From positions 1 through 19,124 of the forward strand of contig JBNKDD010000096.1 of the NCBI GenBank assembly GCA_050288085.1: 19,124 nucleotides of DNA, written 5' to 3'. The notes under the pieces are model-generated. The model was given only the letters and a program-made list of their open reading frames with translations, made no database searches and had not been told where the DNA came from. The position numbers and the translations under genes were made by a program. Positions within the stretch are counted from its first letter, which is position 1. The number at the start of each line of letters is the position of its first letter. Positions 14,143 to 19,124 of the stretch are shown here, piece after piece. The stretch comes from JBNKDD01 sp050288085. GTDB taxonomy: Bacteria > Chloroflexota > Anaerolineae > Aggregatilineales > UBA3940.

Positions 14143-14502
14143 CTAATTGCGCTTTTCGATTTGCTCAGTGAATTTTCGCTGCTGTTCCTCGATATAAGCC
14201 CGGCGATCTAACTTTTTCTCGTCCTTGCTTTTTCGAGTCCCCGGCTGCTGGAAGAAGTTTCCAATATAATTCTCCAGGTCAGTATACAGAGCCGCCGCAG
14301 TGGTGACATCTCCGATCTGACCTCCCCACCAACCGAACAACAGCGTGGGAGGCATAAAGCGCCAGAACACCCGATTGATGCAGCGGCGGCATAAACGCCC
14401 TTTGACCGTCCGGCCCCGCGACAGGATCGGCCAGACCCGGATAACCTTGTAAAACTCGACGTACCAGGTGGGTTTCTCACGCCCGCAGACTTCACACCTC
14501 AT
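14143..14502 (-). CDS. Small double-CxxC (zinc-ribbon-like) protein
   Basis: The protein has 119 residues from the ATG at 14502, or 123 from an ATG at 14514. It begins MRCEVCGREKPTWYVEFYK, and a second knuckle GRLCRRCINRVF lies about 35 residues on. The four Cys could bind one zinc. A moderately hydrophobic Gly/Trp-containing stretch (MPPTLLFGWWGG) and a highly charged, probably coiled-coil tail (KSKDEKKLDRRAYIEEQQRK) follow. Both starts overlap the end of the NarL-type regulator, so translation is probably coupled to it. I do not recognise the family. Its place in the operon suggests a role tied to the kinase-like/regulator pair, but nothing in the protein states what it does. Confidence 0.75.
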   Translation of the reverse strand: MRCEVCGREKPTWYVEFYKVIRVWPILSRGRTVKGRLCRRCINRVFWRFMPPTLLFGWWGGQIGDVTTAAALYTDLENYIGNFFQQPGTRKSKDEKKLDRRAYIEEQQRKFTEQIEKRN

Positions 14503-15172
14503 CGTCGGCCCCATAGCGTTCCTGATACCATTTTGTCGCCTGGATGCGGCTGTTCACGTCAAGTTTGCTATAGATGTTTTGCACATGAGTCTTGACGGTA
14601 TTTTTCGATATATAGAGTGCACGGGCAATCTGATCGTTGGTCATCCCCTGGTTGATTAATCTGAGGACGTTTTTCTCCTGCGGGGTTAAGATCGAATCCT
14701 GCTGGATATCGATCAGCATCTTGACCCGCCCGGCTACCTCTTTGGTGAGCACAACCGAATCTGACAAAGCTGCCTGCATCGCCCCAGCAATCACGGCTTC
14801 GTCATGGTTCCACATATCCTGCTTGATGACATAGGAACAACCCAGTTGGATCGCTTCCAGGATAATATCATCAATGGCCGGGCTGCTCGCCCAGAGAATG
14901 ATTTTCACTTCGGGGTTTCTCACCCGCAGATGTTTGACCAGCCGCCAACCCGATTCGTAGCTGTCGTGGACATTGAGTACGAGATCAACAAACAAGACAC
15001 AGGGGGCTTCTTGTTCGATTAAAGATCGGGCCTCGTCCTCGTCGCGGGCCGTCCAGATCACCTGACAGCCCAACCGCTCTAACAGGAGGATAAATCCGTC
15101 CCGCGTTGGCGGTTGATCTTCAACAACAGCAACTTGTAATCCATTAAACCGGCACTCACAGGTGCTCATCAT
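14492..15172 (-). CDS. NarL/LuxR-family response regulator
   Basis: This cytoplasmic transcription factor has 226 residues. The receiver domain (about 12-130) has the acidic pair E19/D20, phospho-acceptor D63 in LFVDLVL, S96 in LWASS and K118 in VIKQD, so it looks phosphorylatable. The C-terminal LuxR-type helix-turn-helix (about 161-215) reads LTPQEKNVLRLINQGMTNDQ and then ISKNTVKTHVQNIYSKL. A longer open frame exists, but the ATG at 15172 is preceded by AAGGAG at 8 nt and overlaps the kinase-like gene stop by 17 bp. Its natural partner would be the upstream kinase-like protein, which seems to lack the usual phospho-acceptor His. Confidence 0.92.
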   Translation of the reverse strand: MMSTCECRFNGLQVAVVEDQPPTRDGFILLLERLGCQVIWTARDEDEARSLIEQEAPCVLFVDLVLNVHDSYESGWRLVKHLRVRNPEVKIILWASSPAIDDIILEAIQLGCSYVIKQDMWNHDEAVIAGAMQAALSDSVVLTKEVAGRVKMLIDIQQDSILTPQEKNVLRLINQGMTNDQIARALYISKNTVKTHVQNIYSKLDVNSRIQATKWYQERYGADDEV

Positions 15173-16349
15173 CAAGCGCACTCCTTGCGGGAATGACAGG
15201 TATAGTGGCACGCACCACCGTATTATAACCAGCACCACCGGAGACCTTAAACTCCCCGGCGAGATTTTGTTCAATATAGCGATGCCAGAATCCGAGACCA
15301 AAGCGGGAGAATTTCTGCGGATCGACATCGAAACCCTGGCCGCGATCGGTAACCATCACCTCGACCTGGCTTTGGAGCCAGTTCCAATCAACCTCGACAT
15401 GGATGTATTTGGCCGGGCCGCCATGCCTGATCGCATTACCGACCGCCTCCAACACCAGCGCATAGAGTATCTGGCGCAATTTCAAAGGCTGCATATCGAC
15501 AATCTTCGGGATGGCATTTAATTCGATCTGGACTCTTTGCTGTTCCGGCCAGCCACGCATCAAAGCAGTTGTGGTGCTGTTGAGTATCTGGGAGAGCGAC
15601 ATATTTTCGAGGTCGATCAAAACGTCTTCGGCGGCCTGGATAACCAGGTTCCGCATCACATCAAAGACGGTTTGGCGGGTAGCGGTAAGTTGAGCAGCGA
15701 TGTTATCAGGGACTTCTTTGCCCAGTGTGCGGGTAATTTCACCTTCGAGCAATTCGAGCTGCCCTTTGAAGGTGGTGGCTACTTTGTCATAGATCGTGTG
15801 GGCGGCGGCTTTGCGGAAGGTTTCCTCATTGGAACGATCCATACGCCGAATGTGTTCCAGACGATTGCCCATTAAGACACTGCATGCCCGGATCATGCGC
15901 TGATCGGGTATTGGCCGATCACGATAATGCAGCAGCAAAGCGGCCAGCATCGGCGGTTGGTGCAGCGGCAAAGGCATAAACACATAATGCTCAATTTCTT
16001 CCGCCATCAGAAGCCAGGCGTAATCCCCCTCACTTTCCGGTTCCGACTCATCCAGGTCATCAAATTCGATACAGGCTTCAAAGCACAACTCCCATTGACG
16101 GATCAGCCGCCCAAGCGTGCCGATATATGCGCCGTGCTCAAGGATTGGCAAAGACACCGCCGGGTTGATCAACTCACCGGCATAGATGGCAGGCAGCCGC
16201 GGAACCCCTCCTGTCTCAGGGATCAGGGGATAACCCACAATCAGGTCAGGGTGGAGGTGCTGCCTCAATATATTAATGGCTTGCTCAATGTAGTCCTGGA
16301 CGGTTTGTTGCGGTTTGCCTTCGCTCAACTCAATGAGCTGAAGAAGCAT
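15156..16349 (-). CDS. Soluble histidine-kinase-like protein (NarL-type partner) with atypical DHp motif
   Basis: With the ATG at 16349 the protein is 397 residues; a TTG three codons upstream is an alternative. No membrane helix is present. Residues 1 to about 165 form an unrecognised, possibly GAF-like sensor region. A helical segment at about 175-255 corresponds to the HisKA_3 dimerisation region. Where family members read R-x-x-A-R-E-L-H-D, this one reads RKAAAHTIYD. Tyr187 falls where the phospho-His normally sits, and His184 is three residues earlier. The ATPase domain looks intact: N-box LEAVGNAIRHG (N305), G1 TDRGQGF (335 onward) and G2 FGLGFWH. It overlaps the NarL-type regulator gene by 17 bp. 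It may use the shifted His, or it may be a non-canonical sensor. The alignment was made by eye. Confidence 0.82.
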   Translation of the reverse strand: MLLQLIELSEGKPQQTVQDYIEQAINILRQHLHPDLIVGYPLIPETGGVPRLPAIYAGELINPAVSLPILEHGAYIGTLGRLIRQWELCFEACIEFDDLDESEPESEGDYAWLLMAEEIEHYVFMPLPLHQPPMLAALLLHYRDRPIPDQRMIRACSVLMGNRLEHIRRMDRSNEETFRKAAAHTIYDKVATTFKGQLELLEGEITRTLGKEVPDNIAAQLTATRQTVFDVMRNLVIQAAEDVLIDLENMSLSQILNSTTTALMRGWPEQQRVQIELNAIPKIVDMQPLKLRQILYALVLEAVGNAIRHGGPAKYIHVEVDWNWLQSQVEVMVTDRGQGFDVDPQKFSRFGLGFWHRYIEQNLAGEFKVSGGAGYNTVVRATIPVIPARSALDDEHL

Positions 16350-16365
16350 GTTTTCCAAGGCTTAT

Positions 16366-16384
16366 TTAACCTGTGTTAAGTATA
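16366..16384 (-). promoter_or_regulatory. -10 element and small dyad at the start of the kinase-like operon
   Basis: On the minus strand TATACT (16384-16379) is followed by TTAAC-acag-GTTAA (dyad 16366-16379), overlapping the predicted start near 16372. The ATG lies about 23 nt downstream. No good -35 hexamer was found. The TTAAC half-site also appears in the dnaA-side dyad, but with different spacing. Confidence 0.3.
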
Positions 16385-16483
16385 AGGTGTGTTTATTATG
16401 CTGGTATATATAACGTAATGCAGACTCTGGAAGTTGATTGGTTCCTATCTGGCAGACTTACAGATAATCATAAAATAAGGAAA

Positions 16484-16514
16484 ATCATCCTTTCGGGCGA
16501 GGATAATTCATCCT
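16484..16514. repeat. Cluster of ATCCT-type short inverted and direct repeats
   Basis: ATCATCCT (16484-16491), AGGATAAT (16500-16507) and TTCATCCT (16507-16514) lie in a row. The central copy can pair with either neighbour; AGGAT-aattc-ATCCT is perfect. The cluster lies in the roughly 410-bp gap between the kinase-like gene and the divergent receiver gene. No coding gene is supported in that gap. Confidence 0.35.
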
Positions 16515-16561
16515 GGATTTTGGGATAATAGATTTATAATAGATCAAGTTAAAGAGCAATT

Positions 16562-16600
16562 TGGGTGGGGTGGTTATAGGCTGCAGCTTATACCCACCCA
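16562..16600. repeat. 39-bp interrupted inverted repeat TGGGTGGG ... CCCACCCA
   Basis: TGGGTGGG (16562-16569) pairs perfectly with CCCACCCA (16593-16600). TATA at 16575-16578 and 16589-16592 continues the stem after a 5-nt bulge on one side. GCTGCAGC at the centre (16580-16587) is itself a palindrome. No T-run follows on either strand, so it is not a standard terminator. Confidence 0.5.
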
Positions 16601-16759
16601 GAATGGGATTATAGCACACTAATCTTGACTGGCTATGGGGGACAGGAAAGAGCTACTTGTATTTTAGATTTTGAGTGTTAGTTAGCTTTGCGAGTCTCCT
16701 CAGCTTTGTGTTGTATGACAGGTTGAACCCAAATTTGTGTTGATGTAGGTTGGGTGATA

Positions 16760-17191
16760 ATGACAGGAATGACTGTTAGGCCGGTGTATCGTATATTGGT
16801 GGTGGATGACGACCGGCGGTTTTTTGACTTAATTGAGCGTTACCTGGAATCTCTTGAGTTTCCGTGCGAAGCGCATTGGGCCGCCAGCCTCAGTGAGGCT
16901 GATGGATTACTCCATAGTTGGCAACCCCACCTGGTTCTGCTTGATCTGCAAATCCCCAAAGATGATTGGATATTTGATACGACCAAGCGCTATAAATTTG
17001 CAAAGGGGATGCGTACACTCGCGTTTTGTGAAGCCATCGTGATGGATTACCCGGACATTGTTGTTGCGATAGTGTCGGTGGATCACATCCCCCAGGAAGC
17101 AAGAGAATGTCAGGCGCATGGCTGCTACCGCAAGACAGCAGATTTTGACGAATCAACCCTACAAGAATTATTGTCGCTTGTTGTCGTCTAG
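16760..17191 (+). CDS. Stand-alone receiver (CheY-like) response regulator
   Basis: A 143-residue protein that is a receiver domain and nothing else. It begins with VYRILVVDDDRRFFDLIERYL (acidic D16/D17/D18). Phospho-acceptor D62 is in LVLLDLQIP, S106 is in AIVSVDH and K125 is in YRKTADF. The segment between D62 and S106 is longer than usual (about 10 extra residues, KDDWIFDTTKRYKFAKG). No output domain follows. The ATG at 16760 is preceded by AGGTTGGG; GTG 16754 and ATG 16769 are alternatives. It is divergent from the kinase-like gene across a 410-bp region. It could be a phosphate sink, relay protein or protein-interaction switch for that module; this is inferred from position. Confidence 0.82.
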   Translation: MTGMTVRPVYRILVVDDDRRFFDLIERYLESLEFPCEAHWAASLSEADGLLHSWQPHLVLLDLQIPKDDWIFDTTKRYKFAKGMRTLAFCEAIVMDYPDIVVAIVSVDHIPQEARECQAHGCYRKTADFDESTLQELLSLVVV

Positions 17192-17213
17192 CGTTTAGGC
17201 TCGTTTACCGGTT

Positions 17214-18503
17214 CTAATCTTCCGGCTGGCGTTCAATCTTAGCGCCTAATTCACGCAGTTTGCCATCGACATTTTGATAGCCTCGATCCACCTGCGCAAT
17301 GTTGCGGATCACGGTGGTTCCTTCCGCACACAGGGCGGCCAACAGCAACGCCATCCCCGCGCGGATATCCGGGCTGCTGATCCGTTCCGGCTCTCCCCGT
17401 AACTGGCTAGGCCCCTGCACCAGACAGCGATGCGGGTCACACAGGACGATCCGCGCACCCATATAACTCAGCTTATCGGTGAAGTAGAAGCGGCTGTCGT
17501 ACATCCACTCATGGAAGAGTACGGTGCCTTCTGCCTGGGTCGCGACGATCAGCGCGATGCTCATCAAGTCGCTGGGGAAGGCAGGCCAGGGCTGCGCTTT
17601 GATTTCGGGAATCTGGTCGCCCAGGTCGGGAACAATCTTGAGAGGCTGGTATTCAGGAACGATCACGTCATCCCCTTCAGATTCCCAATGAACACCCAGC
17701 CGGTTGAAAACCAATGCGATCATGGAAAGGTGCTCTGGCGAAGCCTGTTTGATCCGCACCCTACCCCGTGTGACAGCAGCCGCACCGATAAAACTGCATA
17801 CCTCCAGGTAATCGGCACCGATTCGGAACTCGCCCCCATTCAGGCGATCAACACCGTGAATGGTCAAAACATTCGAGCCGATGCCCTCAATTTGTGCACC
17901 GAGCTTGTTCAAGAATTGGCATAAATCCTGGATGTGTGGCTCGGATGCAGCATTGCGGATGATAGTCGTGCCTTTGGCGAGAACAGCGGCCATGACGGTG
18001 TTTTCGGTGGCCGTCACGCTGGCCTCATCGAGCAGGATATCGGCTCCGCGCAGTTCCTTTGCAGTGAAGGTAAAACGACCATTCATCTCGAACTGCGCAC
18101 CTAGAGCCTTCAGCGCAAGAATGTGGGTATCCACCCGGCGGCGTCCGATCACATCTCCTCCAGGGGGCGGGAGTTCGATCTGGCCCAACCGGGCCAACAT
18201 CGGCCCGGCCAGCACAATGCTGGCCCGTATTCTCGATCCTAACTCCTGGTCGATGACGTGCGTGGTCAGGTCTTTGGCATGGATGCGCCAGCTCCCTTTG
18301 CCAAGATTCTCGGCATTCACCCCTAATTTCTGGAGGATGTGGATCATCGCCCGGACATCATCAATATCGGGGACGTTGTGTAAAGTGACCGGCTCTTCAG
18401 TCAGGATGCAAGCAGGGAGCAGTTTTAACGCGGCATTTTTGTTGCCGCTGGCCGTAATTGTGCCATTGAGCGGATTACGCCCTTGTATAACAAATCGTTC
18501 CAT
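17214..18503 (-). CDS. murA: UDP-N-acetylglucosamine 1-carboxyvinyltransferase (MurA), Asp-type active site
   Basis: MurA transfers enolpyruvate from PEP to UDP-GlcNAc, the first committed step of peptidoglycan synthesis, in the cytoplasm. The 429-residue protein has GNKNAAL with the substrate-binding Lys22, the repeated EPSP-synthase-like halves, FPSDLMS with the general acid/base Asp, and RAGMALLLAAL near the end. The loop that normally reads PGGCxIG with the catalytic Cys reads PPGGDVIGRRRVD here, placing Asp at 117 (codon 18155-18153). Natural Cys-to-Asp MurAs are known, for example in mycobacteria and chlamydiae, and are insensitive to fosfomycin. It lies 28 bp after the DUF62 gene and converges on the receiver gene 22 bp away. 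Confidence 0.97.
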   Translation of the reverse strand: MERFVIQGRNPLNGTITASGNKNAALKLLPACILTEEPVTLHNVPDIDDVRAMIHILQKLGVNAENLGKGSWRIHAKDLTTHVIDQELGSRIRASIVLAGPMLARLGQIELPPPGGDVIGRRRVDTHILALKALGAQFEMNGRFTFTAKELRGADILLDEASVTATENTVMAAVLAKGTTIIRNAASEPHIQDLCQFLNKLGAQIEGIGSNVLTIHGVDRLNGGEFRIGADYLEVCSFIGAAAVTRGRVRIKQASPEHLSMIALVFNRLGVHWESEGDDVIVPEYQPLKIVPDLGDQIPEIKAQPWPAFPSDLMSIALIVATQAEGTVLFHEWMYDSRFYFTDKLSYMGARIVLCDPHRCLVQGPSQLRGEPERISSPDIRAGMALLLAALCAEGTTVIRNIAQVDRGYQNVDGKLRELGAKIERQPED

Positions 18504-18531
18504 GATTAAGTTTGCTCGCTGTTAATTTATG

Positions 18532-19124
18532 TCAGGAACCAAAGTGCAAGGTTACCGGATCGCCGATTTCAAGGGCCAGTTCTTCAGCCGCATTGCCCTG
18601 ATTAATAGCGATTTCCAGTTCACCATTGCTACCAACTAAGATAATAGGCTCCCCTTTTTGTACTTCGCTGTATGACCGGCAAAGTCCTTTTACGGTATGC
18701 CAGCTACAGGTTACATGGGCTTCGTGCCGGTCAACCTGTAGCGGCTCGCCATTGACGGGGAGCAGAGTTAGCCGTTGATCGTCAACCCAGGTAAGCGGCA
18801 TGATGTTGGTTATCACGTTGCCAAAGTGATCAATGTAGATGACTTTGCCCTGGGCGGTCGTGGACGAAACAACCAATGGAGACAGCAGAAGCTCTATGGG
18901 GGTTTGTAAAGGTGTTCCTAGATTTTCAAAGGGGATGCCCTTAGCCAGATGTGCGGCTGCCGGACTAAAAATATCCCGGCCATGAAAAGTGTTACTGGGC
19001 TGGGGCAGCCAATATTCTTCCTGGTCAAGACGAATGGCCGCCCAACTTTTTTCACGCTGTTGGACGTAAGTCAGTACGCCATTATCCGGTGCGATAAAAT
19101 AGCCGCTGCCGGTTTTGAGCGCAA
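18532..19124 (-). CDS. S-adenosyl-L-methionine hydroxide adenosyltransferase family protein (DUF62), 5' end beyond the window
   Basis: The C-terminal 197 or so residues of the protein are present; the frame stays open to the window edge, so the start is outside. Members of this family split SAM with water to adenosine and methionine and are related to fluorinase and chlorinase. Recognisable family stretches are GSGYFIAPDNGVLTYV, SNTFHGRDIFSPAAAHLAKG and VIYIDHFGNVITNI, followed by the beta-barrel C-terminal domain ending LEIGDPVTLHFGS. A TTG at 18876 could be mistaken for a start, but the upstream sequence is clearly coding for the same family. It is followed by murA on the same strand with a 28-bp gap, so they may be co-transcribed. 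Confidence 0.88.
   Translation of the reverse strand, partial: ALKTGSGYFIAPDNGVLTYVQQREKSWAAIRLDQEEYWLPQPSNTFHGRDIFSPAAAHLAKGIPFENLGTPLQTPIELLLSPLVVSSTTAQGKVIYIDHFGNVITNIMPLTWVDDQRLTLLPVNGEPLQVDRHEAHVTCSWHTVKGLCRSYSEVQKGEPIILVGSNGELEIAINQGNAAEELALEIGDPVTLHFGS

Noticed and set aside
16418..16528. 36-codon plus-strand open frame in the kinase/receiver gap
   Set aside because: No ribosome-binding site, no recognisable motif, and it runs through the short repeats; coding is not supported.
18532..18876. Stand-alone 114-residue gene starting at TTG 18876
   Set aside because: The same frame continues upstream to the window edge with clear family motifs, so it is part of a larger truncated gene.

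Overview
The window reads as a chromosomal segment of moderately high GC from a bacterium, most likely a member of Chloroflexota (Anaerolineae-like). That placement is inference. It rests on a very long TPR protein packed with Asp-Leu-Pro-Asp-Trp-Leu motifs, of a kind I associate with that lineage, and on the overall mix of genes. No rRNA, tRNA, CRISPR array, insertion sequence or prophage gene was seen. The content is mostly housekeeping and regulatory.

Left part (1-6650). The 3' end of an unrecognised membrane protein gene converges on dnaA (minus strand), and the two overlap by 17 bp. A regulatory region of about 430 bp separates dnaA from a divergent OmpR-type response regulator and its membrane histidine kinase (plus strand). 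Good sigma-70-like promoters face both ways, with a dyad, a tandem heptamer and a direct repeat beside them. Still on the plus strand come an alpha/beta hydrolase, thpR, rsfS and a membrane-anchored AhpD/CMD-family protein. Several of these genes overlap or are closely spaced. A shared hairpin terminator ends this block against ndk.

Central part (6699-16349) is entirely on the minus strand. In transcription order it holds: a soluble histidine-kinase-like protein whose usual phospho-acceptor His position appears to be Tyr; a NarL/LuxR response regulator; a small double-CxxC protein (these three overlap and look translationally coupled); a pentapeptide-repeat protein fused to a polytopic membrane domain; a tungstate-type ABC permease that appears to start at ATT; its ATPase; the 1235-residue TPR/DLPDWL protein; and ndk with a palindrome in its promoter. 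No tungstate-binding protein (TupA) gene is present in the window.

Right part (16350-19124). An intergenic region of about 410 bp with several dyads separates the kinase-like gene from a divergent, stand-alone receiver protein. That gene converges on murA, which has Asp in place of the usual catalytic Cys. Upstream of murA is the 3' part of an S-adenosylmethionine hydroxide adenosyltransferase (DUF62) gene running off the window.

The most unusual items are: the kinase-like/NarL/zinc-ribbon module next to an orphan receiver; the giant TPR scaffold with about 20 repeated Trp-Leu motifs; the ATT start; and several strong inverted repeats at promoters. All functional statements come from motif recognition by eye, without database searches.
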